Shown here: positions 1 through 11,882 of the stretch, one piece after another
Position numbering within the stretch: the first letter of the stretch is position 1
Layout of the letters: the number at the start of each line of letters is the position of its first letter
Source: Actinernus sp. WN-2022
Lineage: Eukaryota > Cnidaria > Anthozoa > Actiniaria > Actinernidae
Assembly: GCA_030867875.1 (NCBI GenBank)
Contig: JAOWCC010000577.1
Span: 87,029,740-87,093,739, forward strand
DNA: 64,000 nt
Reading direction: 5' to 3'
Made by a program: the position numbers and the translations under genes
The notes under the pieces: model-generated
The model's input: the letters and a program-made list of their open reading frames with translations, nothing else
The model's database searches: none
What the model was told of the DNA's origin: nothing

Positions 1-620
1 AGCCTACTAAAAATGCCGCCCAAGCTAAACAAGACAGAGAAACTCGTATCAGTGGGAACCGGATCGGAACACCATTAAAAAATAAAAACCTAACTTTTAT
101 TGAGTTATTATGCTTAGTTGACATTAGAAAGGAGAGAATCCAGTAAGACTTATTTCAAGCCAGTTGGTTCATCCAGCGGGAAGTCCTGGTAGCTTAGTCT
201 GCCTGAGCGCTTCAGGGATATAGAACTCAGTCATTTCTATCTAAGTAGCGTCTCTGCAAGTTTATCAAAATAAGATTTATTTCAAGCTAGTTTTTTTCCA
301 TCAAAGTTCATCTTTTCAATACAAGAATAATACGAAGTTAAAAAAGATACGTCGAAATATCTGATGGCAGGCTGGTCCGTTCCTTTTCTCTCGGATGCTC
401 ACACCGTTTCTTCAGTTCAGTATAACAAAATCACATTTGCGGTCTTTTCGAAAATATTTAAGAAATTCATTGTATATGTTATGTAACTACACAGGGCGTG
501 TTTCTCGGCTACCGCGGTACTTTGTATACGCACATGTAGCGATGTTTAACATAGTTAATGTGTGTTATCTAGTTTTAATTTTTATATCATACGTTTTCTA
601 AGTCAGTTTCGGATTAGGCT

Positions 621-837
621 TAATTGCAGAATACCCCCTCCACTCAAAAGATCGCTTGAAAACTGCGCTAAATTCTCCAATTTAGTTCAGGTGTATTTAG
701 ACTCGATCTATGAATGATTTTGGGTCGAAATGGTTAGGTTTTTTTATTATTTCAGGGTTAGGTTTTTAGAAGGTTTGTATGAAAAAGTTGAGAAAATGAA
801 TTATTAATGAAGCAAAGGAGGGGGTATTCTGCAATTA
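621..837. mobile_element. MITE with 21-bp terminal inverted repeats
   Basis: The left end TAATTGCAGAATACCCCCTC (621-640, plus C641) is the exact reverse complement of the right end at 817-837. The 217-bp interior has no coding capacity. This is a typical non-autonomous DNA-transposon relic; the superfamily cannot be told from the ends. Confidence 0.75.
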
Positions 838-1735
838 CTCCTCGGATTACTACATATAAATAGGTTTATCAAAGAGCAGCATAACTGGGTGAACTCCGTA
901 CAGCGAACGAAATTTCAACTGTGAAATACACACGGATGTGAATTAATTCAAAATTGAACAAGATACCTATGATAACCTGTTAATCACATACAGGTAAAAC
1001 ATAAATAAGCTCATGCGCTTTTGCAAAAGCAAAAAAGTAAAGGTCATGCTGCATGAGGCAATTTCGCGACGATTTTCAATGCTTTTTACACAACGTTTAG
1101 CGCAACATTGATGCGGCATTAGGTATGTTACACGGGACGATTTCAGCGCAACATAGCTAGCACGTAGACACCTAGACCCTCGTTAAATAATAAAATTGGG
1201 TGAACCGGGTCTTTAATTTGTTGGTTGGCGTGGTCTCGTTTCCGTAAGCGTATCAACAGGTTTCTGGGACGAGGTGGTGCGAAAAGTGTCACTCGGCTAG
1301 GGTGTCACTCGAAGCAACTCCAACAAAATTCTGGCAACAATGTTGCCGTAAAGCAGATTGCGTTAAAAATTGTACAGCGCGCCATGTTACACTATGTTGA
1401 TTTCGTTATTAAGACCTGCGCAAACAAGGAAACATTAATGCTGATAATGTTTCTTGGGTGAGCAAACGAGCGGAAAGCAAGAGAAATGTTTGGCTGTCTG
1501 GCTGAGCAAACCAAGAAACATTTCACAAGAAACAAATGCTGGAATTGAAGTTTGCGCGTGCGCAACAAATGTAGCGCAGCCCTTATGGTTAAGCAAATGT
1601 TTCAGAAACATTTTTGCTTCCGCAACAAATGTTTGGCTCGCGCAAACCAGGGGACATTTTGGAAAATTACGAAATTTGCAAATGTTTCAGGAACAGTGCT
1701 TCCCCGTTTGCGCAGGACTTTAAAAATCGTCGTAT
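838..1735. other. No gene seen; degenerate repeat-like sequence
   Basis: No ORF with recognisable family features. From about 1390 to 1720 short motifs such as CAACAAATGT and GCAAATGTTTC recur in direct and inverted order, which suggests an old transposon fragment. The overlapping ORFs here have no recognisable similarity and are not called. Confidence 0.4.
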
Positions 1736-1794
1736 GTAGTATCACCACAGGGAGCCCAAGCACGATATCGAGCTTGGTTTCCCTGTGGTATCAC
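1736..1794. repeat. Short imperfect hairpin
   Basis: ATCACCACAGGGA near 1741 faces TCCCTGTGGTAT near 1780, and CCAAGC faces GCTTGG on either side of a short loop. It lies directly beside the MITE at 1800. Confidence 0.5.
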
Positions 1795-1799
1795 CTTTA

Positions 1800-2020
1800 G
1801 GGCGCGTTCGATTGACCGTATTCCGGAATAAGAATAGATGGAATAATCTCTGGAAATCACTGGTTCAGGCACATTTTGCACTGTAAGCTACTAAAGTTTG
1901 CTGAAATATGATATTTAGGATACATCTTGTATTCCATGGACTAAAAATTCCCGAAATAAGCGATTTGTAGTTATCATTCTGTGTATTCTTATTCCGGAAT
2001 ACGGTCAATCGAACGCAGCC
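1800..2020. mobile_element. PIF/Harbinger-like MITE with TTA target duplication
   Basis: The left end GGGCGCGTTCGATTGACCG is matched by the inverted right end GGCTGCGTTCGATTGACCG, and similarity continues inward through CGTATTCCGGAATAAGAATA. The element is flanked by TTA at 1797-1799 and 2021-2023. TTA duplications and GG-starting ends are characteristic of PIF/Harbinger. The 221-bp element has no ORF. Confidence 0.75.
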
Positions 2021-2349
2021 TTAGTCTTATATTGTTCGAAAGTGGCGTGATGTTGGCGTCAGCAGCGCGTTCGAACTAAAATTGAAAACTTTCAGTCACA
2101 TCACAGGCAGTTTTCTGCAGTTTTCTTAATAGTCCTTCATTGAGAAACTCGAAACTGAACTTTGGTTTTGCGGTTCTTTGTGAAAAGCTATTCATATCTG
2201 AGCGTGACAAATCTCAATTGTTCGTACTGTTTATGTTCAACAGGAGCGTGTTCTCTATGCTATTGAAGGGGAAAGGTCCTCTTCGTCCAATTGGAGGTTC
2301 TTATGGTGACGGGAGGTTATTGATCAGTGGCATGTAACTATATGCTTAC

Positions 2350-5135
2350 TTGGGTGCCACTAACTGGTGTAATACATTAACATTGTTACATTATATCAAT
2401 AATGATATTAATTACTATATCTGGGAGGCTTACAAATCACAGCGCAACAAAGTCACTGCGTTGAAACGCAAAGGTATATCAAATCATTTTGTTATGATTG
2501 ACAGAAGCTTCTACAACAGCCAAACATCACGGTGAATTTTGGAGAAAGATGAAGCCGCTTTTACCAAATAACCGAACAACAAAATAGGACAACATTATTG
2601 TTGTCGAAAACGAGCGAGTGATAACAGATCCCTGTTCCATAGCCGGGATTTTCAATACGTATTTCTCGGAGATGGCTGGTAGCAGAGGAGACAAGTATGG
2701 GATAGAGGAATTTGGTGAACATCCAAGCGTGAGACTTATAACAGAGAGAAAAGTGTTACACGAATTCTCATTCTTGCTATAAGCAGAAACTACATTAAAA
2801 ATATTCTCGATCACCTAAATCCCAGGAAAGCCGTTAGAGTTGACAATGTATCACTGCGACTTCTGAGACTGTCTGCACCAGTTATAGCAGAAGAACTCGC
2901 CAAGCTTTTATCAATTTTTTTTATAGCGGAACAGACTTGGCCATCAGAATGGAAGTGAAGCAACATTACACCAGTGTTCAAGAAAGCAGACGACACGATC
3001 AAAAAAAATTATAGGCCAGTGTCGATCCTCACAGCGTTATCCAAGGTCTATGAAAAAGTAATGTACGGTCAGTTATATGGGGCATTTTATCCACATTTGT
3101 CCCTCAACCTGTCTGGATATCTCAAACAACATTCGTGCTGCACGGCTTTACTTAAAATGACGGAAGATTGCGCTAGCCTGGACCAAAGAGAGGCCATTGC
3201 CGCCGTTGCTGTAGATCTTAGTAAGGCATTTGACTCTGTGTGTCATAACCTGCTGTTAGCTCTGTGTTCTCACCGAGCTCCGACTGGAGCTCACTGAGAA
3301 CAGGAGTACCACAAGATCTCCTCTAGGTCCCTTATTATTCAACATTTTTATAAATAATCTCAACTACTTTGAACCTAACGTCTCACTGAGACTCTATGCC
3401 GATGATACGACTGGATACGCATCGGATGTATCCCCTACCGTTCTCAGTCCAGTTTGTGATCAACAAAGATCTACAGTTACTCTCCACATGGTTTGAACAG
3501 AACTATCCTTCCATCAATGATAGCAAGACACAGGCGATTGCCATTGGGCCCTGTAAATACGAATACGATATCGAATTGAATGGCTGTCACATAGAGCTCA
3601 ACAATTCTTTAAAGATACTAGGTGTTACTCTGGATCGAATGATTACATTCAAATACCACATCACCAGGGGCGTAGCCTACCGCTTTACGCATATACGCAC
3701 GTGCGTACTTGTGAAATCCGACCAAAATTGTCATCTTGACTATCGTTCCATCATGCATAGATAATTTAATTGAATTTAATTAGGCAACTCAATTGAGGTA
3801 TTTATCCATCAAATCTCACTGTTGTTATTCGGGTGGGGCCGAAGTTTAGAACACAGCGTGTTTTCACGAGCCTGCTATGTCACTGTACAGCGTATTCGTG
3901 CTACAAAGTGCCTTGCTGCACAGGCTTGAAAATGGCGACCGAAACAGCGAAGGAATAGCTGTTAGTGTAAGTACTTTCCTCTTTTATAGGATAACGTGAG
4001 ATCCTCTATTGACCGTAGCAGAGGTCTAAGAGGTAAAGTACAAAATCTAATACTTTAACTAAACTTCTGTTTGTTGTTTCTGCGAACATTTTCTGTTTTT
4101 TTTTTTCGGGGAGCTCTCTGTCGACGAACTCGTGACACGAGTCGTGTGCTGGGGGCGCAGTGTTTATATATGCCAAGTTTGTTTAATCTGAAGAAAATTG
4201 AAATATAAATTTACATGAGACAAGAACGAAACGTGTGGCATTTGACTGCCTTTTACAGGAATTTTTTTTTCATTTTATTTCATGAACGTTTCTCGCGAAT
4301 AGCTATACATGTTTTTCATTTTTCAGTCCTTTTAAAAAGTATTGTTGTCGCTGGCGGTCCTAGCGATTTTTGCCTTCGCCATTATTTTGAGCATTGTGCG
4401 TACTTGAGAAAAACCTCTAGCTACGCCCCTGATCACAGATCAGCTTAGGAAGCCGGCTTACGCGAAAGCTGCTGCGCTTAGAAGAATCCGTCGTTTTATA
4501 CCCACAGACACTATGATACAATTATACAAGACATTTATTGTCCCTCATTTTGAATATTGCAGTCCGATACTTATTGGTATAGGTAGGGTTCAATCCAAAC
4601 GCCTAGAGGATGCTAACTATTATATTTTAAGGACGCTACTATGATATGCTAAATTAAATCTTTATCCTATGAAAATATACCAAAGCTTACGAACACGTCA
4701 ACTTTAAGTCACCGAAGGTGCTGTCAATCTGTAGTTCTTCTCTACAAATGTCTCAACGAACATGGGCCACAATATATTGGAGACTTTTTTAAATTAGGAA
4801 ATACACGCTATAATACTAGAGGTAGTGGTACCAAATTAGCTCAACCGAATTTTAGTTTAGAATGGATGCATAGATCTTTTACCTATATAACTAGCAGGCT
4901 ATGGAACAAATTTCCTACGAACGGTATGAGAAGCTTCAAATGTCAACGAATTTAAACGCGCTTTAGCTAAGGTAGAACTTAGCACAAATTTAACTTGTAA
5001 ATGTATTATTTGCGATAGCCTTTGATTCGTCAAGCGTACTTCTCCTATAGTTTCAGTAGTTTAATTACACGTCATATTTTTAATATAAATTATAGTTTTT
5101 AGATATATTTTAAATGTATTATTATTATTATTATA
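2350..5135 (+). mobile_element. Decayed non-LTR retrotransposon (LINE, CR1/L2/jockey-like) ORF2, split by an insertion
   Basis: Successive frames encode pieces of a LINE ORF2 in the expected order: a linker (WEAYKSQRNKVTALKRK near 2420), then FNTYFSEMAG near 2660, then reverse transcriptase with NYRPVSILTALSKVYEKVM near 3010, VAVDLSKAFDSVCHN near 3210 and the catalytic YADDT near 3400. The thumb region follows (LKILGVTLDRMITFKYHI near 3615). After a 767-bp insertion (3665-4431) the C-terminal part resumes as DQLRKPAYAKAAALRRIRR and ends with a CKCIIC motif near 5000 and a (TTA)n tail near 5115-5135. Multiple stops and frameshifts make it non-functional. The 5' end is missing or unrecognisable; clade assignment among CR1/L2/jockey is uncertain. 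Confidence 0.85.
3665..4431. mobile_element. 767-bp TIR element inserted in the LINE, 5-bp target duplication
   Basis: The ends CAGGGGCGTAGC (3665-3676) and GCTACGCCCCTG (4420-4431) are perfect 12-bp inverted repeats, flanked by ATCAC at 3660-3664 and 4432-4436. Reading across with one ATCAC copy removed restores the LINE frame (...KYHIT-DQLRK...), which confirms both boundaries. CAGGGG ends resemble hAT elements, but hAT normally makes 8-bp duplications, so the superfamily is left open. No transposase is visible inside. Confidence 0.88.
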
Positions 5136-5260
5136 TATATAGGGTTCATAATTAATATATATATTCTGCTCAATTTAGACTTTAATTTCACGTTCACATT
5201 AGAACGAGTTTGCGACAAGCTCTTAGGTGTAACGTGGATAAATAAAGTATTGTATTTACT

Positions 5261-5417
5261 GGTTATTTCATGGTTTTCTGTGGAATACCAGCGAATATTT
5301 CACGAGAAATTTGTATTATTTGGTATACAACGAGCCTTTAGGCGAGTTGTATACCAAAATAATATGAATTTCGAGTGCAATTTTCGCCAGTATTCCATAG
5401 TAAACCATGAAATAACC
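5261..5417. repeat. Foldback repeat
   Basis: GGTTATTTCATGG at 5261 is exactly inverted at 5405-5417, with arms continuing imperfectly inwards (GGAATACC versus GGTATTCC-like). Related fragments containing CCATGAAATA recur near 5615 and 5647, suggesting a composite foldback extending to about 5720. Confidence 0.6.
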
Positions 5418-7017
5418 ATATTATCCTATAAATAACAATTTACGAAAAGATTTATCACGAAAACAAAGTAACTTACCGGAATTGGAAAACAAAAATTTCG
5501 ATTGGCGGCCGCGCGCGTCTGCAGACTAATTATGTATTCAAAATGGTGATTTTTTATTGGCCGGTAAAGAAAGGGCGCGAAATTTCCTCCATTTCGATTG
5601 GCCTTGATCTAGCCATGAAATACCGCTCTGTATTTCATAGAAAAACCATGAAATACCGCCCTGTATTGCATAGTAAAGCTGAGCACTGATTGGCTGAAAT
5701 AAAATATTTATAGGATAATGTATTGTATTGTATTGATTAAATATATTATTTACTCGTATATATATTTATAAAATGCTATATAAATATTAAGAAAATACTA
5801 TAGAAGAGACAACTTCCGTACCACAGCTTTAAAAGCTAAGACTTCAAAGAAGTCATAGTACGGAATTCTTCCATGCTTTAGTAGCTGTGTAATTTCAGAC
5901 CGTAACGAGCGTGTGTGCGATTTTTAATATCTATTTTCTATGCGAAATTATTGCAGTTTAAAGTCGAGTCATTCATTATTTTTGCCAAGCCATCACGCTT
6001 GGACCGATATCTTTAAAACTAATAACAAATCGGGAAAAAGCACCCACGGTTTTGAAGATTAGTTATCGTAGAATCACTGGACGAAATTTAAAAATAATTC
6101 CGGTAAATTCTTATATGCAATCAATTCACTTGAAGACTGCAGAAACGTTGAAAAATTGTAGCCGATAAATCGGCATTAGAAGTTCAGCAACTGATTCACA
6201 CCTACTTAGAGCGGCTTTCCGGACTCGACACCCGGAGTCTCCCAAAATTCCGCGGGAAAAACTAAAGGTAGAGTTTCAATATGTAAATATAATTACAAGC
6301 CATAGTTCTCCTTGTAGTCTCTTGTTTTAATATGTGGGTTTCAGAGGATATTGTAATCTCGGAATTAGAGAAATATATATATTTGCCGAGATGAATATTG
6401 TATGTTGATTTCCGATCAAAGGTACGCGCCGTATCTATAGCCGGCTTGTTTGACTTGGAACAAAAAAAGACAAAAAGGTGAACCGTCAGACTTAGCTTTC
6501 TTGGAAACAAATATTCTCTCGGCTGGCTCCTACCAATTCTTCTTTATGTTCAGATGTGGATCACTCGGCACGCAAGTGAAAATACGAACCCTTGTCGGGT
6601 TTTGCGATGACTTATATTTGGCTCGAAGTCGTATGCGTTTTGTTTTTTTCATTTTTCTTTGTTTTCCAAGCTAAGGGTATCCTGCTTGCTATTTGGAAGA
6701 CATAAGGCCAACAACCGATGGAATTACGGAATCGTGTGTGGAAAAATCGTTTCTCAATAAACGTAAACATTGGTATATGAAATGAATTTATGAGCTAGTT
6801 TCCCCATACTTTCGATACAGGCGAGTGAGCATTTGTCATGTGTTAATTGATCAAACAGAACCTTTTACTTCCGGTTAAAAACTTCCTTTTGGTATTTCTC
6901 AGTCAATATTAACTTTTTTTGAACGGAGTTTTTAGTATATCAAACACTGCTACTATAACTACATTTCTGTGCGAAACATTTTTTTCACCATCTTTTTCGT
7001 TTTGAAGGTATGTATTA
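5418..7017. other. No gene seen
   Basis: AT-rich, apart from fragments of the foldback above up to about 5720. Short ORFs on both strands (for example 6262-6510) have no recognisable features. No repeat family shared with the rest of the window was noticed. Confidence 0.4.
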
Positions 7018-7158
7018 GAGTGGTTTTATTTAACACGTGAAACAAAAATTAATAGTCAGTTTCTAATAGTCATGTAGAAACAAAAGAAAACAATGGAATT
7101 AGTGTCTAATTGTGCGTATTAGTCTAATATCTATTTCACGGGTGAAGTAAAATCACTC
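7018..7158. mobile_element. Mariner-like MITE, copy 1, TA target
   Basis: The ends GAGTGGTTTTATTT and (inverted) GAGTGATTTTACTT are bordered by TA at 7016-7017 and 7159-7160. The interior (AAACAAAAATTAATAGTCAG and a TTAGTCTAATAT segment) is nearly the same as the copy at 18482-18618. TA targets point to the Tc1/mariner group. Confidence 0.75.
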
Positions 7159-9292
7159 TAGAAGAAAACCTACAGTAGCTCTTTGGGAGGCAAAATATAT
7201 TACAAGATAACAAAAATGTCAATTACAAGGTGTGATGTCTGTGATGTGTGTGTAGCTTTGGGGCCGCTATTTTGCGACTGAAGCCTGTTTGAGCTGTGGC
7301 GTGTTTTCCTCAAAAGTTGCCCTGATATATTTTCAGTTTGTCCCGATATATCAATAACCTCCCGGTAAACTCCCTGAATCTACGAATTCCCGACATTTTC
7401 TTAGGATTCCCAGTAAAAAGAACTGCTGTTCTCCAGAATCAGGCATTAGGATATATTGTATGCGTCGATCAGCTAGCCTGCATCACATTTGTTCGGATGA
7501 AACGCAGGCTACGATCAGCCGGCTAGAGCTGTGATAGCCAATTGCAATACGATCAGTTAATACACTGAAATTTGAAGACTGATCTCTATAATGGGACTGA
7601 TAGTGGTGCCATAAGGAGGAGCGGCAGGTAAACATTATAAATGATTTATATATAGAGGCACATTTTTGATGAAAAGGAGAGCGTCCTTTAAGCCTGCTTT
7701 TAAGCCTGCTTTGATGCCTTTATCAATAAAGTTAATAAACCCTTTTCAGCTTGCCTGTTTGTTGCTCCATTTCAGATCACCTGACGTTTCCCTTGAGTAA
7801 TGTTTCTTTGTTTTTCTGTATCCCAAGAGGAAACACGCGTATTTCCTCTTGGGATAGCGGCTATTTTAATTAATGCTGTTTGGGAGATAGGGAAGAGGAA
7901 TTAAGGAATACCAATAGCCATTGACCAGGAGAGACCATCTCCCATACTAGCACATCCTAGATCAGATTAGTTTTTTAGAACACTGACCCGAGCCGAATAA
8001 TTCCCATACACCCGCTCGCTGGGAAGACCGATAACATGCTTATTTTTCCACAATGGCGATGTTTTCTCATTGTATGCAATAACAATATCTATTTTTATAC
8101 AACATTAGGACGCATTGTTTGCCTAGTACATTGTTGCATACAATTACTGTTCATAAGTGTTAACATTGATTTTTATCGCGGCAACCTGATTCTAAAAATC
8201 AGTCCTGATCTGGGAACACGCTGGCTCACGGATGCATAACTTACAAATGGCGCTTATGGTAATATATGGTTCCTGGGAATACATTAAATAAAGATAGGAA
8301 TTAGGGTATATATCCCCACGCCGAAATTAATTATGGTTACGAGTTATACGACCTGGACGACTTAGTCGACTTATGAGTATATGCATGGTTTATTTATCCA
8401 TTTTTAGCATAGCCTGGGTACAGCCGTCCGATATTTAAAAACATGCCGCTTTAACCCTAATGCATTATTCCCTAATTAATACCCCCATCCCTAATGCTCT
8501 ATTCATATCTCCCAGACAACATTAATTGAAATAGCGCAGCTGTATACAAATTTATAGAAACCGAAAACAAAGCACTGTATCCTCTGGAGAGCTGTTTCAA
8601 GATCTGAAATGGGCAATAAACAGGCAGGAAAGTTGACCGCAGTTTAAGTCAATGTTTAATTAGTAGAACTTGAATATTGGCTAGTGTCTGAAAAGGCGGA
8701 GCTCAAAAACAGACGCGTGTAAGGCGGTGATTCGACAAAGAACCTGAGTGGCTATTCCTGGGAGATTTCAAGAAGACAAAAAAAAACCTTGTTTGAGAAG
8801 TAAACGAGGTCTGTAGAAACTGTCCGTTGTGGCTGAAGCTTAGCAGACGTGCGCTTCAGGGTTTGAAAGACCTCGTTTTTTCTTGAATTTAATACAGTTT
8901 AATGTGCAAACTACAACAGCCCACTTTTTGGTTTCTCAAAACAGAGCCGATTTCTTCTTGGAACCCCTACCCGCTCTTTAATATGATTTCACTCTTAATT
9001 TGCCGCTGTCAAACCTGAAGCCGAATTGTTTTGAAATTGGCGGCGTATTGCTATTTTGAAGTCCCGGTGTGACGGGTCTTTCTGCCTGCATGAGTCTTTC
9101 CTCAGAATTCACTGATCGTGCCCATCACTAATATGTATTTCTTTAATATCTTCTCCCTGATTTCTTTAGGCTGTAAACTATGAACATATGATCAAGATAG
9201 AACTCTTTAGGGGTGTTTAAAATGTTCTAATTTCGCTGATTAATTTCGCCGGTCGACGGTACGCCTGTTAGAACTGTCAAAAAAAGGGGAGG
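7159..9292. other. Intergenic, no gene seen; upstream of the GPCR
   Basis: No supported coding region or repeat family. Stop-dense in all frames. Any promoter of the receptor would lie at its right end, but no TATA element could be assigned with confidence. Confidence 0.4.
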
Positions 9293-10327
9293 ATGTCCTC
9301 CACATCGAGCATAGCAATCGTTGTCATGGACGCTATAACCGGTCTATACCGTTTCAGTCAAAATGTTTATTTGACAGTCGTTATGAGTATCAACACAAGT
9401 CAAGACGAATACTTCTGCACTTTTCTAGATATCTCTGATAATCACAGATATGATTATAATGGCTTTCAGATAACAATGTGCGTAATGTATTTTATACTGA
9501 TCGCGCCAATAGCAATTGAGAATATCCTGGTTATTCTTAGCATATACAAGACTCCATCACTGCAATCGCCATCAAACATTTTACTCTGTGGTCTGGCTGC
9601 CTCGGATCTTGCTGTTGGTCTGTTTGCTCTGCCTTCTAGCCTGATTACCTCTGTAGCTAAGATGAGCGGCTTAGATGAACTATGGTGCTCCTCGGCAAAG
9701 GTAACATATATATTTGCAGTATACTTCATGGGAACATCAGTCGTAATTCTTACGCTTGTGAGTATTGAGAGAGTTGCTGCCTTGTATTTTCATTTACGGT
9801 ATAACGCAATAGTGACAGTTCATCGCATTTATGTCCTTCTCTCAGTAATTTTCATTTTGGTGGGGCTTATGTCATTAGCACGTGTACTACTTCAATCCGC
9901 TATTCGTTTCAGTTCTCTCATCGTTTCTCTTAGTTGCGTGTGTATCAGTTTTATAAACAATATAAAAATCTACCAAGTCGTCCGTCGCCATCGACTTCAA
10001 ATTCAACAGCAGGCCAGTGACTTTGCGTATCAGAACAACATTGCTACAGCTAAAAAGGCGAAGGCTTCAACTGACATGTTACTCATCTATGGTTTGTTCC
10101 TCATCTGTATTCTCCCTTTCGTGGTGGTAAAATTAGTGCATTTTGCGCTCGGTTCAAAAACGAAAGCTCTACTGATATCTGAACGCATTTCTGGGTTTCT
10201 GCTATTTTTGAACTCCTTTCTGAACCCTCTCTTGTACTGCTGGAGAATGAGAGATGTTCGCCAAGCCATGGTGAAAATGCTTCCCCGTGGAGTACAACAA
10301 TGGCTAAGGAAAAGAATCGTTATCTGA
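9293..10327 (+). CDS. Orphan class A (rhodopsin-family) G-protein-coupled receptor, single exon
   Basis: A 344-residue plasma-membrane receptor with seven hydrophobic segments at about 62-86, 95-118, 135-158, 178-200, 205-228, 260-285 and 299-317. Class A landmarks: N77 in TM1 (preceded by E76 rather than G), LAASD with D105 in TM2, C132 at the start of TM3, E159-R160-V161 in place of DRY, P275 in a CILP version of CWxP, and NPLLY at 311-315. The N-terminus has one N-glycosylation sequon (N34-T-S). ECL2 is only a few residues and has no cysteine, so the usual TM3-ECL2 disulfide is absent. Very short ECL2, the ERV region and the LRYNAIVTVHR loop recall melanocortin/adenosine (MECA) receptors, but this is inference; ligand unknown. 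The first ATG was taken; M12 or M31 are possible starts. Intronless like many invertebrate GPCRs, with no disruption. Confidence 0.92.
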   Translation: MSSTSSIAIVVMDAITGLYRFSQNVYLTVVMSINTSQDEYFCTFLDISDNHRYDYNGFQITMCVMYFILIAPIAIENILVILSIYKTPSLQSPSNILLCGLAASDLAVGLFALPSSLITSVAKMSGLDELWCSSAKVTYIFAVYFMGTSVVILTLVSIERVAALYFHLRYNAIVTVHRIYVLLSVIFILVGLMSLARVLLQSAIRFSSLIVSLSCVCISFINNIKIYQVVRRHRLQIQQQASDFAYQNNIATAKKAKASTDMLLIYGLFLICILPFVVVKLVHFALGSKTKALLISERISGFLLFLNSFLNPLLYCWRMRDVRQAMVKMLPRGVQQWLRKRIVI

Positions 10328-10582
10328 GGGACAACAGTGACACTGCTGTACTTTAATTGTAAACTGATTGTCTTTCAATCATAATTGGTTTCCAGTTCAC
10401 TACCTCAAGTTTCATCAGTGGGCTAACTGCATTACGATTTGTGCTCGGTCTAAATGTGTCTTTAACTATTGTTCTCAAGTTCTTTTGTTTTTCAGATTTG
10501 GTGGTATCAGATTGGCTGAGAGCGAAACAAAAGCGGAATATAAACAAAAGGCTAGCGGGAATTTCAAATTCAGTTCATAAGA

Positions 10583-10588
10583 AATAAA
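10583..10588 (+). terminator. Candidate polyadenylation signal AATAAA for the GPCR
   Basis: AATAAA lies 256 bases after the GPCR stop codon, which would give a short 3' UTR. Position is reasonable, but use is unproven. Confidence 0.45.
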
Positions 10589-10798
10589 ACACTGACAAAA
10601 GATTGGAACGAATCAGAGACATACGGCTATTTCTTTTAACTTTCCTTTCTGTAAAACAAAGGGGTTAATTGAACAACAGATTTGGAATGCCCACTAGACT
10701 TTACTGAATGGCGCACACGTTTGTCAAACATCTCGAAATATATTAAAAACGTACTTCTCGACTGGGATCGACCCGGACGACCGCTAAAATTGCCATTT

Positions 10799-10925
10799 GT
10801 GTGTTTAAACTAACTATAACAACAAACGCCTCGAACTGAAATAAACTTCTCGAAGTAGACACGGCCATCATGTGTGTTTAAACTGACAACAAACGCTTCA
10901 GAATAAACTTATAGAGACGCGGTCC
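10799..10925. repeat. Imperfect tandem pair, ~60-bp units
   Basis: GTGTGTTTAAACT followed by ACAACAAACGC and AATAAACTT occurs twice (near 10799 and 10870). No coding content. The remainder of 10590-11290 shows nothing recognisable. Confidence 0.5.
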
Positions 10926-11291
10926 GCTGACAAAAAATCCAGGAAGGTGGTTTAAACTGACTAGAACAAAGCATTAAGACTCTTGAACTTTATAAAACTC
11001 GTTCAAAATTTACTGATTATGCCTTTAATATGTTGATCGATTGTGACACAAACTTGAGTAACTATTGTATAAACTAAAACCTAGAAGACAGAACGTGTAA
11101 GACAAGTATTTTAAAATGATGAAATATAAACAGTGAAATGTTTTACTCATTTGGCCGATTTCTCCCAGAAACAGCGCATTACGCGCTTAAATGAACCTGT
11201 CTGTCAAATTTTAAAACGCCCTATTCATTTAACCCGCTTTGAAAACAATAGTAAAGACACACATAGACCGAGAGTAAAGTCATGGTTTTCT

Positions 11292-11427
11292 TAGCCTGCG
11301 TAGCAGGCGTTTTGGGGGATTTTTTCTCCAACTATCGCGGCCATCGAACACCGCCGCCATCTTGGCGGTTTTCAATGGCCGCGATAGTTGGAGAAAAAAT
11401 CCACCAAAACGCATGCTACGCAGGCTA
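11292..11427. mobile_element. Foldback MITE with ~52-bp arms
   Basis: TAGCCTGCGTAGCA at 11292 is inverted at 11414-11427, and the arms run through GGATTTTTTCTCCAACTATC and GCGGCCAT to a short GC-rich loop (CCGCCGCCATCTTGGCGG). The 136-bp palindrome makes an ORF on the + strand look open, but the ORF is a by-product. Confidence 0.8.
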
Positions 11428-11511
11428 TGGTTTTCTGATCTCACCTGGCGCACCAATTTACAGTAGTCATGGTTTGCTTCAACTCGAAGAGCGGCATCTT
11501 CATATACAGCT

Positions 11512-11880
11512 ATAGACCATTTTCTCAGGTATGTGCACGCAATATTGGCCCGCCAACAATAGCCGCCAATTTTTGAACAATAGCCGATAATTTGAATAAC
11601 AAAGGCTGTCGCATCAGAATGAGTCTAACAAAAGCTAACAAAACTCACGGCCCGCCAAGAAATACTTCATGTAGGCAGCTTGGATTTAGACTGGTATGTA
11701 ATCAACTAAAGTCGATTGAGGTATGCTAACCGCCGTGGAAAGCGAGTAAGAGCAAAAAAGCTTGGATTTAGTATTGGTTGAAATAATAGGGAGGGTTATA
11801 GGAAACCACGTGATTCCCAGGTGAAGTATTTACCGACCCGTCAAGCCTGTTGCGTGCGCATACTTGAGAAAATGGTCTAT
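11512..11880. mobile_element. MITE with ~30-bp TIRs
   Basis: ATAGACCATTTTCTCA at 11512 faces its exact inverse at 11865-11880; similarity continues as AGGTATGTGCACGCAA against AAGTATGCGCACGCAA. The 369-bp interior is non-coding. Confidence 0.75.
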
Positions 11881-11882
11881 TG

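Noticed and set aside
9466..9729. Antisense ORF within the GPCR
   Set aside because: Opposite-strand shadow of the receptor coding sequence.
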